Virus record (IMG/VR): IMGVR_UViG_3300042556_000842
Location: 1-32,731 of that record
Source of the DNA: a virus
Strand: one strand, 5' to 3'
DNA length: 32,731 nucleotides
Positions 1 to 7,597 of the stretch are shown here, in pieces; positions within the stretch are counted from its first letter, which is position 1; each line of letters begins with the position of its first letter. Both the position numbers and the translations under genes were made by a program. Under the pieces are notes generated by a model. It ran no database searches, was not told where the DNA came from, and was given only the letters and a program-made list of their open reading frames with translations.

Positions 1-14
1 CTGTAATAAGGCAT
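1..14 (-). CDS. 5' end of a CDS cut by the left edge
   Basis: An ATG at 14 on the minus strand begins a frame reading M-P-Y-Y before the window ends. It lies 9 bases beyond the stop of the adaptor gene and is preceded by a perfect AGGAGG (18-23). The gap to the ATG is only 3 bases, which is short. The tight spacing fits the head-to-tail packing of this region. Only four residues are visible, so nothing can be said about function. Confidence 0.4.
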
Positions 15-23
15 AAGCCTCCT

Positions 24-722
24 TTACGCCGAGAACATTTCTTCTATGGTTAACTCGCCTAAACTTTGCGGAGTGATCTGCTTGATTCCGCCAACCTGGC
101 TCAACTCGTAGTTAGCCATAGCTGCAAGGTCGGAGTTGGCAGTCTGCGTGATGGCCTGCGCCTTGGCATACTGCCGTTCACGCTCAAGGGCATCAGAATG
201 GGTCAACGCCAGAACCAAGTGATGAACGTGGGGTAGGCGAAGCTCGTCATCTAGCGCGGCTTGGGATGGGGGGAAGTCAACGATAACATTGGTGCGGGTA
301 AGGCATTTCAGCTTCTCCACAACACGCAATGGGATTGTGCCAGATGTGGCAAGCCTTGGGTAAAGGTTTAGTTCTGCAACGCCACTGCTGTTACGGCCAG
401 TAAAATGATAGGTGTCTGGATCGCCAGTGCGTCCATCGTCAAGCAGGCCTGGGTCTTGGCTGATGATTGTGGCTAAGTCAATCGGGTCAACTTCTGCATC
501 ATTGTAGGCCACCGAGAGAGGTGTCTCTACATTGCTACCAAGCGTGATTAAGCGATTCGTACCAACTGAATAGGTAGAGTTGGTTACAGTTTCACGCCAA
601 GGGGCAAAGTCCCACACTCGCCGATAGGCTAGGCTTGCCGCTTTCTGCAAAAAGGTAAGCGTATCCGAGTCGGTCTTGCCAACCTTCTCGCCAGCGTACT
701 GAGCGATTTCAGTTAGGGTCAT
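24..722 (-). CDS. Head-tail adaptor/connector-like protein
   Basis: This 232-aa protein resembles phage adaptor (head-to-tail connector) proteins of the SU10/N4 type. The N-terminus (MTLTEIAQYAGEKVG) is followed by a helical stretch with an aromatic W-D-F-A-P-W-R motif near residue 40, then a beta-rich middle and an Ala/Gln-rich helical end. Such proteins bind below the portal and link it to the tail. The ATG is directly preceded by AAGGATAA, which is also the end of the 36-aa gene upstream. The family call is from overall pattern, not from a search; another neck or tail protein is the main alternative. Confidence 0.6.
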   Translation of the reverse strand: MTLTEIAQYAGEKVGKTDSDTLTFLQKAASLAYRRVWDFAPWRETVTNSTYSVGTNRLITLGSNVETPLSVAYNDAEVDPIDLATIISQDPGLLDDGRTGDPDTYHFTGRNSSGVAELNLYPRLATSGTIPLRVVEKLKCLTRTNVIVDFPPSQAALDDELRLPHVHHLVLALTHSDALERERQYAKAQAITQTANSDLAAMANYELSQVGGIKQITPQSLGELTIEEMFSA

Positions 723-833
723 TTATCCTTCGCTTGAACTCGCAGAAATTGAATTAGGATCAATCTCAACTTCGTTTTCGTCAAAGTATTTCAACTCACC
801 AGTTGTGCAGTTATATTCAATTCTTCCTATCAT
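723..833 (-). CDS. Small 36-aa phage protein
   Basis: A 36-aa frame (MIGRIEYNCTTGELKYFDEN, then an acidic/serine tail) fills the gap between the fibre gene and the adaptor gene. Its start lies 4 bases from the stop of the fibre gene (837) and its stop abuts the adaptor ATG. Tiny acidic proteins starting with a similar I-x-Y-(N/D)-x-x-T-G-E pattern often sit among phage tail genes; their role is unknown. The exact fit between neighbours is the main support. Confidence 0.55.
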   Translation of the reverse strand: MIGRIEYNCTTGELKYFDENEVEIDPNSISASSSEG

Positions 834-836
834 GAA

Positions 837-2063
837 TTATCCCTCGTATATAATGTTGATAGAGCCAGCGTCAAAAACTTCACTTCCGCTGACTGTTGTG
901 ATTCGAACTCTGTCAAGTGTTGCGCCCAAATCTTTTACTCCAGCAGAAGTAACTAAATAAAGTATAGAAAGGGCCGCCAAACTGCCATTAAATGTCCAAA
1001 TGTTTGCACTTAAATTTGTAATTTGCAAACTACCACTATATTCAGTTGCCGCACTCATGGTTGAGAACCCAATTGGTATGCCAGACACAACTCCTGTATA
1101 AGCATTACCTCCAGATGTTGCCGTAACCCCTGAGAGTCCGCTATAACCAGTGTTTTGAATGCCACCCGAAGTTCCTATTTGAATCAGCAATGGACTCGCT
1201 CCGTTTGTGCTTACCTGTCCAAACATGACAGTAATTCTTTTTGCCCAACTCGGAATACCAGTAAAATCAATCGCTGTTCCGCTGGTTGATGCAACAGAAG
1301 TTCCTCTTGTAAGTGGTTGCGATAATTTAGCTGGAGTAATTGAACCATCCGCTGGAGTCGATGAAAAAGTTCCAGTTGTTGCTGAGGTAATTCTTCCCTT
1401 TGCATCTACAGTTATGAATGGAATTGCTGTTACGCTTCCATAAGTTCCAGCGGTTGCTCCGCTTGTAGCAAGAGTGGCTGTACCTTGGCTAATCGTAAAA
1501 TCTCCAGCAAGCGTTGTGGAAAGATTTGTAATTGTTCCAGTAGTGCTGTTTAGTGTGCCAATAGTTCCAGTTGTGCTGTTAAGCGTGGTAACTGTTCCAG
1601 ACGTAAAGATGCCTGCTGTGCCAGTTGTAGTTCCAGCCGTAAGGGTTGGAATTAGGCCAGTTGTTATTGTTCCATTCGTGATGGTAGCCGCTGTCGATGT
1701 GGTTGTGCCTGCGGTAAGGCTAGGAATCGTGCCAGTAGTAATTGTCGCACTGGTGCTAACTGTGCGATTGCCAGTGGCCGTTCCGTAAGTCAACGCTCCA
1801 GTAAGATTAAGAGTTGTAAAAGTTCCAGAAGTAAGTCCATCATCAAAAAGATTTTGAACTGTTACCTTGCGTGGGGCTAGGGATGCGTCAACGCTGTCTG
1901 GAGCGATGAGTAGCAGATCAGCCGTACCAATGGTTGTGATCTCCTGCTGGTTCTTGATGATCGCAGAATTGACAAGCGCAGTATCAATTAGGTTATGCAG
2001 GCCAGCCGCAGTAACCGTACCGTTGGTAGAGAAGGTCTGCTGACGATTGATTATGTTTGCCAT
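837..2063 (-). CDS. Tail fibre protein with Thr/Gly repeats
   Basis: This 408-aa protein is very likely a trimeric tail-fibre component. Residues about 85-200 are degenerate Thr/Gly/Ile/Ser repeats (TITTGTI, TLTAGTTT, LNSTTGTI) typical of beta-helical shafts. A V-T-A-I-P-F-I-T-V-D-A-K-G-R-I-T motif follows near residue 212, common in phage fibres. The C-terminal ~150 residues (from GTSVASTSGTAIDFTGIPSW) look like a compact globular tip, probably receptor-binding. The next gene downstream-to-upstream (2065-2883) is a second repeat-rich fibre. The repeats produce long reverse-strand frames that are not genes. Confidence 0.75.
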   Translation of the reverse strand: MANIINRQQTFSTNGTVTAAGLHNLIDTALVNSAIIKNQQEITTIGTADLLLIAPDSVDASLAPRKVTVQNLFDDGLTSGTFTTLNLTGALTYGTATGNRTVSTSATITTGTIPSLTAGTTTSTAATITNGTITTGLIPTLTAGTTTGTAGIFTSGTVTTLNSTTGTIGTLNSTTGTITNLSTTLAGDFTISQGTATLATSGATAGTYGSVTAIPFITVDAKGRITSATTGTFSSTPADGSITPAKLSQPLTRGTSVASTSGTAIDFTGIPSWAKRITVMFGQVSTNGASPLLIQIGTSGGIQNTGYSGLSGVTATSGGNAYTGVVSGIPIGFSTMSAATEYSGSLQITNLSANIWTFNGSLAALSILYLVTSAGVKDLGATLDRVRITTVSGSEVFDAGSINIIYEG

Positions 2064-2064
2064 A

Positions 2065-2883
2065 TTAAGCTGTAATCCTTATTGCAGTTGCGAAAATTGT
2101 TCCCGCTGGGACTGTTCCGTTAGTCGTTGTTGGATTTGTTATTGAGTATCTAACGACATTGCTTGCTATCGGATGGAATCCAATAATAAGTCCAGTAGAA
2201 CCACCGACTGTTCCAAGCGAATCAAGAGATCCGACAACAATATCTCCAAGCTGGCTACCAGTTAAAGCGAATGTTCCGTTTGTTGTTCCCGCTGAATTAT
2301 AAGCAGCAACAGTGGCAGCCGTAAACGCTGCCGTTCCGTAAGATAACTTTGTAATAATAGGTCCAGCCAACCCTCCAATCTCAAGAGATCCAACTGTGGT
2401 AAGCCCGCTATTGTTGATCGTTGTAGAGGCAATTGTGCCTAGCGTGTTCGTGCCAGTAGACGAAGTAAAGCCAGTTGCGAAGGTTGAAACGCCAAGGATG
2501 TTGGGGATTGTGGCAGTGCTAATTGTGGCTGTAGAAATTGTAGCCGTACCAGCTGATAGCGTGCCAATAGTTGCCGTACCAGTAGAGGCGGTAATGTTTG
2601 TTCCAAAGGTCGCTGGGCCAGATGCGAACAGCGTACCAATCGTAGCCGTACCAGTTGACGCTGTAAGGCTTGACCCAAAAGTAACATCACCAGTAAGGAT
2701 TGAGTCTCCAGTAACCGAGAAAGATCCAGTGCTACTTACGCCAGTAGTAGAGAGAGATAGCGCGGAAGAGGTGTCGTCTCCATCGGTAACGACCTGCAAA
2801 GAGCCACTAAGCCCACCAGTTGTGAAGGTCTTTAGAAGCTGTGCAAAGCTACTACTAATGGTCTGTGTTCCAAGTGTGGGCAT
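2065..2883 (-). CDS. Second tail fibre/appendage protein
   Basis: This 272-aa Thr/Ser/Gly-rich protein contains two near-identical repeat units (TASTGTATIGTL) around residues 75-110, then TATIST repeats, consistent with a beta-structured fibre shaft. The C-terminal part (FHPIASNVVRYSITNPTTTN to ATAIRITA) looks like a small globular cap. It ends one base before the neighbouring fibre gene. The two are probably parts of one appendage or alternative tips. The fold is inferred from composition and repeats. Confidence 0.7.
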   Translation of the reverse strand: MPTLGTQTISSSFAQLLKTFTTGGLSGSLQVVTDGDDTSSALSLSTTGVSSTGSFSVTGDSILTGDVTFGSSLTASTGTATIGTLFASGPATFGTNITASTGTATIGTLSAGTATISTATISTATIPNILGVSTFATGFTSSTGTNTLGTIASTTINNSGLTTVGSLEIGGLAGPIITKLSYGTAAFTAATVAAYNSAGTTNGTFALTGSQLGDIVVGSLDSLGTVGGSTGLIIGFHPIASNVVRYSITNPTTTNGTVPAGTIFATAIRITA

Positions 2884-2891
2884 TTAGTCTC

Positions 2892-3140
2892 CTAGTTAGA
2901 AAGGCGGTTTTTAAGGACATCCCAGGCCATTGAGCAAGCAAGCCCTATCAGCCCAGCTACAGCCAGAACCTTGGTCCGAAGGTGTTCTAGCGCACCTAAT
3001 CTATTAGCAACATCTCCGTGAAAAGCAAGTGACCTTTCTATCATTGAGATCAGCGTCATCTGGCGTTCTTCCATCCTGGCAAGTCGCTCTGATACGTTGG
3101 CAACCTTGTCCCTAAGATCAGCAACTTCATCAAGACTCAC
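2892..3140 (-). CDS. XhlA-like coiled-coil membrane protein
   Basis: This 82-aa protein has an N-terminal charged heptad-like helix (LRDKVANVSERLARMEERQ) and one C-terminal hydrophobic segment near residues 58-72 (VLAVAGLIGLACSMAW) before a short basic tail. This is the layout of haemolysin XhlA/holin-associated proteins, which act at the inner membrane during lysis. It starts inside the end of the 92-aa gene (11-base overlap) and lies near a lipoprotein gene. A membrane-anchored tail accessory protein is the alternative. Confidence 0.55.
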   Translation of the reverse strand: MSLDEVADLRDKVANVSERLARMEERQMTLISMIERSLAFHGDVANRLGALEHLRTKVLAVAGLIGLACSMAWDVLKNRLSN

Positions 3141-3408
3141 GACCCTTACCCTCCAAGTATCTTAGTGAAACCGCAAGATGGACAACGGCATCCACAACCT
3201 CGTCCCGATCCCGACCTTCCTCGACAATCCGCTTGATGCTTCTGTTTACAGAGAGGAGATGCTTTACCTTTCCAATGTACTTGGTCTCCTTGACCATGTT
3301 GTTGTTCTCCACGGCAAACTTTAACGCCTCCTTGAAACAGGCGTATTCCTGCCCCGTCATTAAGAAACGCAAACTCAAATTGGTCAGCCACATGGCGATG
3401 CGCTTCAT
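3130..3408 (-). CDS. Hypothetical 92-aa helical protein
   Basis: This basic, mostly helical protein (start MKRIAMWLTN) is not recognised. Its ATG overlaps the stop of the lipoprotein gene as ATGA at 3405-3408, which fixes the start. Its 3' end overlaps the XhlA-like gene by 11 bases. A different reading frame across the same DNA encodes a Cys/Gly-rich 110-aa string that I regard as a shadow. The position between two membrane-linked genes suggests a lysis or envelope role, but nothing in the protein itself shows it. Confidence 0.55.
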   Translation of the reverse strand: MKRIAMWLTNLSLRFLMTGQEYACFKEALKFAVENNNMVKETKYIGKVKHLLSVNRSIKRIVEEGRDRDEVVDAVVHLAVSLRYLEGKGRES

Positions 3409-3539
3409 TTGACATTACCAGCGTCCGCGGCTGCTCCCATGGTTGGTACGTTGGGATATTTTGTGTGGGGCATAGCATTGTTATCCACTGGCTTTGGCGA
3501 GCAGGAGCAGAGCAAGAGGGCGAGGAGGAGGAGGGGCAT
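3405..3539 (-). CDS. Small lipoprotein, outer-spanin-like
   Basis: A 44-aa frame starts with a hydrophobic signal (MPLLLLALLLCSC) and a lipobox-like L-L-L-C or C-S-C, so the mature protein would begin with a lipidated Cys at residue 11 or 13. It then continues with SPKPVDNNAMPHTKYPN. Small Pro-containing lipoproteins of this size are typical of Rz1-type outer spanins. The ATG overlaps the upstream stop (TAATG at 3537-3541) and its own stop overlaps the next ATG (ATGA). No positively charged n-region is present, which weakens the signal. Role as a spanin is inferred. Confidence 0.55.
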   Translation of the reverse strand: MPLLLLALLLCSCSPKPVDNNAMPHTKYPNVPTMGAAADAGNVK

Positions 3540-4117
3540 TAGGCTATTCTGGTGTAAATAATATGACACCCACCACCAGCCGCTACATCGGTAGCACCAG
3601 CGGGAAATGGGTTTGGCAAGCTTCCAGCAGACTGCGAGCCAATTCTAAAAAAAGAACCAGTTTGAAAATTTGTATTTGCAGAGGTTATCGGAGCATTTGA
3701 ATTTATGTATGATGAATGTTGGCGTACAACTGGGGCAGACCCAACAACAGTATCCGCCAAATATGCCAACCAATAAAATCCCTCTGTAAGTGATTGCGAA
3801 ATTGTTATCTCTCGATTCCCAGTTGCAGAAACCGAAACTGTGCCAGCGTCTAAAAGTAGTTGCCCAGGATAGCAAGCCGTAAGGGAAGGATAATAAATTC
3901 CTAAACGCCCCAAAGACCCAGCCCCACCAGCAGAAGTAACTATACACCCAATTCTGTCTATGTTGATAGTTGGGAAATAAATTGGATAGGCAACAAGATT
4001 TCCAACATTAGCATTTCCAGTAGTTGTTCCTATGATTGGTAGTGTGTAATAATGACCTGCCTCATATTTATTTAACGCTAAAGTAGGCGTGAATGTTTTA
4101 GCTTTTGTAAGAGGCAT
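3539..4117 (-). CDS. Virion-associated beta-rich protein
   Basis: This 192-aa protein begins MPLTKAKTFTPTLALNKYEA and has a beta-strand-rich, Gly/Ser/Thr/Tyr-containing sequence without charged clusters. It ends in a glycine-rich C-terminus (DVAAGGGCHIIYTRIA). This is the style of tail-fibre tip or virion surface domains, and it sits among fibre and lectin-like genes. No catalytic motif is visible. It is followed immediately by the lipoprotein gene (TAATG). Confidence 0.55.
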   Translation of the reverse strand: MPLTKAKTFTPTLALNKYEAGHYYTLPIIGTTTGNANVGNLVAYPIYFPTINIDRIGCIVTSAGGAGSLGRLGIYYPSLTACYPGQLLLDAGTVSVSATGNREITISQSLTEGFYWLAYLADTVVGSAPVVRQHSSYINSNAPITSANTNFQTGSFFRIGSQSAGSLPNPFPAGATDVAAGGGCHIIYTRIA

Positions 4118-4126
4118 CGCCTACTC

Positions 4127-4543
4127 CTAGCTGACTTCCGTCACGCGGGCGGTGCCAGCGGTGGCGAAGATGCCACCAATCAATCCAGTGTAGTTAAAAG
4201 GGACTTCATAGTAGTCTCCAGCACTTAGCCTTACTGTGAAAGCTGTTGTGCTTGCTGTGGCTGTGCCTAGCATAACGTGGAGGTTGCCTGGGCCAGAATT
4301 GAAGATTGTGCATCCCAGCCTGCCAGTGCTTGCCGTTGCAATCGTGCCGTAGCTGGTGGAGGTGAAGTCGGTAGGGCCAGTTCCGCCAGTTGTGGCATTG
4401 GGGATGCGCACACCATCGGCAACGTCAGCCTGGAGCGTTGTAACCAACGCCTCTAACTCGGTTAGGTTGGCGTTAATCGATAAGCCAGTTCCGCCAGAAA
4501 GCGGTCCTAAACTCTCAATAATCGTGTTCCATTGGCGGCCCAT
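4127..4543 (-). CDS. Virion/tail-associated protein
   Basis: This 138-aa protein has a helical N-terminal third (LTELEALVTTLQADVADGVR) and a beta-rich C-terminal part (STGRLGCTIFNSGPGNLHV to YEVPFNYTGLIGGIFATAGT). The C-terminal part resembles small jelly-roll or OB-like decoration domains in phage structural proteins. It lies between the lectin-like gene and another beta-rich virion gene. It is probably structural, but the family is not recognised. Confidence 0.5.
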   Translation of the reverse strand: MGRQWNTIIESLGPLSGGTGLSINANLTELEALVTTLQADVADGVRIPNATTGGTGPTDFTSTSYGTIATASTGRLGCTIFNSGPGNLHVMLGTATASTTAFTVRLSAGDYYEVPFNYTGLIGGIFATAGTARVTEVS

Positions 4544-4596
4544 ATATTTGTCCTTTTTAGTTTAACACGCTAGGTGGGGTTTACAAGATGCTGGTT

Positions 4597-5415
4597 TTAC
4601 GGCAATCCTAGCCCTTGACCGAGGGTGGTTTTGTAGAGGGTGTAAAAAGATGAATGCTGGCTTTCGGTTATTTCCACGGAAAAAATAGCGTTAAATGCGC
4701 CTGTCATGTTTGTTGAATTACCATAAAGCTGATTCACTGTAATTGTTCCAGTTGGATTATATGTATCAAGTCCAGTCCTATTTCCGCTTATTGCTGTTGC
4801 ACCATTTATACAAACCCTGTCGTTTGATGCGCCAAATGATCCAGAAAAACACTCAAATGAGGTTAAATTTATTGATCGACTATCAGATCCGTTTTGAGAG
4901 TTTATCAGATTTCTTGTTAATGTTAAAACTGGCCCAGCAACACCGAACCCAGTTTGGCCGTTAAATCTTAATATAAAATATGATCCACTAACGAGTCCGC
5001 TAGTAAACTCTATAAGCACTTGGTTAAAGGAATTGCTTGGGCTTAATTTACAACAAAATCCAGACCTAATTGTATTTCCTAAAGAGTTTGATACAGATAT
5101 TAGTTTATTTGTTGCATTAAAAATAATACCATTCGTTCCCCAGCTTGGGCTATTTACTAAAGTCCCATTGTAAGTCCCAAGCCCACCCAAGCTGTACGCA
5201 GTCGTTCCAGTTCCAGCGTTTTGAGTGGAGCGTAGAGGCCAGCAGGCCATATTATTGTAAAGACCAAGATTCTTAATGCCCTTAACAAACGCATTGATTT
5301 GAGACTTTGCAGTTGCATCTGTCACGCCTGCTCTTGAGAAGTAGTTTATGGCATCTCTGTCATAAACTGCTGCTTTCGAGTTATTCGGAGACAGCACTAA
5401 TGCGTTTTGTGGCAT
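4597..5415 (-). CDS. LamG/concanavalin-like lectin protein
   Basis: This ~272-aa protein (start MPQNALVLSP) reads like a phage tail protein with a concanavalin/LamG-like sandwich. There is a short helical N-terminal segment ending in LYNNMACWPL near residue 75. Beta strands rich in N, G, S and T follow (AYSLGGLGTYNGTL, FNATNKLISV, SYFILRFNGQTGFG, YNPTGTITVNQLYGNSTNMT). Such domains bind surface glycans and often form receptor-binding tips. A TTG five codons upstream is also in frame, but ATG at 5415 is preferred. An inverted repeat (5434-5459) lies just upstream. Confidence 0.6.
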   Translation of the reverse strand: MPQNALVLSPNNSKAAVYDRDAINYFSRAGVTDATAKSQINAFVKGIKNLGLYNNMACWPLRSTQNAGTGTTAYSLGGLGTYNGTLVNSPSWGTNGIIFNATNKLISVSNSLGNTIRSGFCCKLSPSNSFNQVLIEFTSGLVSGSYFILRFNGQTGFGVAGPVLTLTRNLINSQNGSDSRSINLTSFECFSGSFGASNDRVCINGATAISGNRTGLDTYNPTGTITVNQLYGNSTNMTGAFNAIFSVEITESQHSSFYTLYKTTLGQGLGLP

Positions 5416-5433
5416 ATAATTAAAATGCAATCA

Positions 5434-5459
5434 ACCGCCAGGGATTGAACCGTGGCGGT
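5434..5459 (-). repeat. Inverted repeat with tRNA T-arm-like core
   Basis: The minus strand reads ACCGCCA - CGGTTCAATCCC - TGGCGGT, a perfect 7-bp stem with a 12-base loop, about 20 bases before the lectin gene. The loop holds GGTTCAATCCC, the sequence of a typical tRNA T-arm. A near-identical stretch occurs at 16517-16536. No tRNA can be folded here. It could be a leader hairpin or a recombination or recognition site. Confidence 0.5.
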
Positions 5460-5475
5460 ATGATTACTTGAATCA

Positions 5476-5715
5476 TTAACCAGCTATATAACCAATTACA
5501 GTGCCAGTTCCAGCCGTGTAGCTGTTAAACTCACCGTAAATAATGTTCCCAGCACCAATCGTAATGCCAGTTAGCGTACCATCATATCTTCCGCTAATTG
5601 CGCTAAACGTGGTATCTGAGAGCATCTGAATGGCCCAATAGCCAGCAGGGGCTGTTCCTTGCGTCCCTACGGAGAATCCGTATTGAGCCTGGAATTTATC
5701 TAATGCGCGAGACAT
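5476..5715 (-). CDS. Small virion/tail protein
   Basis: This 79-aa protein begins MSRALDKFQAQYGFSVGTQG, a pattern frequent at the start of short phage fibre or appendage proteins. A Gly/Thr/Ile-rich beta segment follows (GRYDGTLTGITIGAGNIIYG). Its ATG overlaps the stop of the 64-aa gene (TAATG at 5713-5717). It is probably a structural accessory of the tail. No enzyme motif is seen. Confidence 0.55.
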   Translation of the reverse strand: MSRALDKFQAQYGFSVGTQGTAPAGYWAIQMLSDTTFSAISGRYDGTLTGITIGAGNIIYGEFNSYTAGTGTVIGYIAG

Positions 5716-5909
5716 TAGCTATGTAGCGCGATGCGGTAGCTCGTGCCGTTAAGAGTCACGTTCAAGGACGCAGGGGCTGTTGCAACTGTGTTAACAGTGC
5801 CACCGCTGGAGCTTGCCGTAAACTCAATTACGTTCTCGAAGGGCGTGCTCACGATTCTTACAGTCTTATTCTTAGCCTTGATCGGGCTGCGAAATAACTC
5901 ATTTGACAT
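5715..5909 (-). CDS. Small virion-region protein
   Basis: This 64-aa protein (MSNELFRSPIKAKNKTVRIV) has a basic N-terminus and a beta-prone Thr/Ser/Val-rich second half. A strong AAGGAG ribosome-binding site lies 8 bases before the ATG. It overlaps the next gene by TAATG. Its position in the head-tail cluster suggests a small structural protein. The family is not recognised. Confidence 0.5.
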   Translation of the reverse strand: MSNELFRSPIKAKNKTVRIVSTPFENVIEFTASSSGGTVNTVATAPASLNVTLNGTSYRIALHS

Positions 5910-5910
5910 A

Positions 5911-6189
5911 TTATTTTCTCCTTAAAGCAACACGTTTGATACTATCTGGCGTGTACTTACTTTTGAACCTACTGCCAAGCTTTTGTTCCTGGCGATAGTA
6001 CCCCTTCATTAAGTTTGTTTGATTGACTCCCAGCGGGTTGTCGAGGGGTTCGCCAACCCCCACTAGGCTCAATCTTTGAGGGACGGTGAATCGTTTAAGG
6101 TAACGAGGGACAGAATCCCTTTCGGCCACAGCCTTTTCCAGTTCGACAACTTTCCCATTTCTGGTGTCCTCGTACTGGTAAACAGGCAT
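5911..6189 (-). CDS. Conserved phage protein, FmdB-like N-terminus
   Basis: This 92-aa basic protein starts MPVYQYEDTRNGKVVELEKAV, the opening of the FmdB-type zinc-ribbon family. It lacks the CxxC pairs that family uses to bind zinc; no Cys is present at all. A Pro-rich middle and a basic tail (SIKRVALRRK) follow. Proteins with this degenerate N-terminus occur near phage capsid genes; their function is unknown. It is coupled by TAATG to the upstream gene. Confidence 0.55.
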   Translation of the reverse strand: MPVYQYEDTRNGKVVELEKAVAERDSVPRYLKRFTVPQRLSLVGVGEPLDNPLGVNQTNLMKGYYRQEQKLGSRFKSKYTPDSIKRVALRRK

Positions 6190-6530
6190 TAGCTATAGTT
6201 TTCCTTATCCGACTCCTCGGCCATCTTCATCATACGGTCTTCTTCGGACTCTTCGGGTACAGCGGATTCTTCTTCAGATGCTTCAGCCATAGCGTTGTTT
6301 ACACGCACCATAGCCACGCTACCTTCAATTTTCTCCACTACACCTTCCAGTTCCACCATGTCTCCAGCTTCTGGTGTGGCGTTTTCTTCGCCTTCACCTA
6401 GCTCGAACATAGAGATCGGCAGTTTAACCAATCCTTCTTTCATAGACTTCTCCTTGGTGGAAGAGGCTGGGGAGGTTTTACCCTCCCCAGCTTTCCGAGG
6501 ACCCATACCAATGACTAGCATGGTTCCCAT
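6189..6530 (-). CDS. Acidic capsid-region protein
   Basis: This 113-aa protein lies directly downstream of the major capsid gene. The N-terminus is short and basic. A central segment (DMVELEGVVEKIEGSVAMVR) looks like a small beta-barrel strand pair, and the C-terminal third is strongly acidic (EASEEESAVPEESEEDRMM). Similar acidic proteins with a P-E-x-G-D-x-V-E-L-E-G-V-V motif sit beside phage capsid genes; a role in head assembly is inferred. An internal ATG (MKEGLVKLP) is an alternative start. Confidence 0.5.
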   Translation of the reverse strand: MGTMLVIGMGPRKAGEGKTSPASSTKEKSMKEGLVKLPISMFELGEGEENATPEAGDMVELEGVVEKIEGSVAMVRVNNAMAEASEEESAVPEESEEDRMMKMAEESDKENYS

Positions 6531-6537
6531 TTAATTA

Positions 6538-7566
6538 TTAGCTGTAGTTGGACTTCGCAACGATGACTCGGAAGAACCGAGGATCGAGTTGCTTGGCCGC
6601 GTAGAACGTCTTGAAGGACGCAACAACGCGCTGTCCATAAGGATCGCTCTTATCAGCAGCATCAAGGATCGTGACCTTCGGAGCGAAGGGCGAGCCAGAG
6701 GCGGCCAATGAGGACAAGCTAGGAACACCAAACGCGCCACCACCGAGGAGGACGTTGGCATAACCAGTGTTAACACCAGTTGTTCCTACGCTGTTTTCAG
6801 CGATACCAGAGGCGGAGGTATTGAAGGTCTGGACGTTGGTCGAAGAGATGACCGACACGCCAAACAATTTACCAGTCTCACCTTTGAAGATTTGGTCGGG
6901 GGCAGAGTAGCTCGACACCTTCAACCAATCATCGTCCTGCTGCAAGTCACGGATAACGGCAGGATGCGCGACAAGCGCGTAGCCGTCCTTGATCTTAGGA
7001 GCGCGGGCGATGAACAACGAAGTCGCGCCATCGAGCAAGTCGGTGGCGGTCATTGCGCTGTTAGCAACGGACGAAGTAGCCCAGGTCGTGCCGTTAGTCG
7101 TGTTCTGAGCATAACGGGCATACGATTTGGTGGCTACGCCAGTACCAGTGCTGGTCGAGGAATCCTGCACCAACGCGCGGTGACAGAGAGTGTCAGCGTG
7201 GAGGGCGGCATCTTCGCCGAGTTGTTTGGTGGCCTGTGCCAAGTGCGAGAACAATTCGGTTGCGAGAACAACATCCGTTAGGATGATCTTGCTTCCGTAC
7301 TGTACAAGCGTGGCTTCCACTGAGGACAACGTGAGATCACGCTCGTCACCAGAAGAAGGAGTCGTTCCTTCCGACAAAGCGGAGATCGCAGTGATGCTGG
7401 GATCGCCGAAGCGGAAGAACCGAATCGTTTTGTTTCCACCCGTTTTAGTCGGGTAGGGGGCTTTCATTGCGAATTGCTCCATTTGGAGCAATGGGATTGC
7501 ACGTTCCAATAACGCCTTCGAGAAGTACGTCTGGAACTGTGCGCTGACTGAACCAGTAGTTACCAT
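6538..7566 (-). CDS. Major capsid protein, N4-gp56 family
   Basis: This 342-aa protein matches the N4-gp56-type HK97-fold major capsid family. It has an N-terminal helix (FQTYFSKALLERAIPLLQME), a K-T-G-G-N-K-T-I-R-F-F-R-F motif near residue 42, and a conserved segment around G-S-K-I-I-L-T-D-V near 112. A C-terminal A-S-F-K-T-F-Y-A-A-K-Q-L-D-P-R-F-F-R-V segment follows. It forms the icosahedral shell. It sits after the scaffold gene, as expected, and has an AAGGA ribosome-binding site about 12 bases before the ATG. Length fits the family. Cleavage of the N-terminus is not evident. Confidence 0.88.
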   Translation of the reverse strand: MVTTGSVSAQFQTYFSKALLERAIPLLQMEQFAMKAPYPTKTGGNKTIRFFRFGDPSITAISALSEGTTPSSGDERDLTLSSVEATLVQYGSKIILTDVVLATELFSHLAQATKQLGEDAALHADTLCHRALVQDSSTSTGTGVATKSYARYAQNTTNGTTWATSSVANSAMTATDLLDGATSLFIARAPKIKDGYALVAHPAVIRDLQQDDDWLKVSSYSAPDQIFKGETGKLFGVSVISSTNVQTFNTSASGIAENSVGTTGVNTGYANVLLGGGAFGVPSLSSLAASGSPFAPKVTILDAADKSDPYGQRVVASFKTFYAAKQLDPRFFRVIVAKSNYS

Positions 7567-7597
7567 ATAATTAAGTATCCTTGTTTGTTATGACTAC

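Noticed and set aside
1207-1788. Plus-strand open frames opposite the fibre gene
   Set aside because: They are long only because the Thr/Gly repeats on the minus strand lack stops when read backwards; their protein is low-complexity Val/Pro/Ile.
2396-2887. Plus-strand 163-aa frame opposite the second fibre gene
   Set aside because: Same cause as above; no start signal and Val/Pro-rich shadow composition.
3146-3478. Minus-strand 110-aa Cys/Gly-rich frame
   Set aside because: It overlaps the lipoprotein and 92-aa genes, which are joined by exact stop/start overlaps; the composition looks like a shifted reading.
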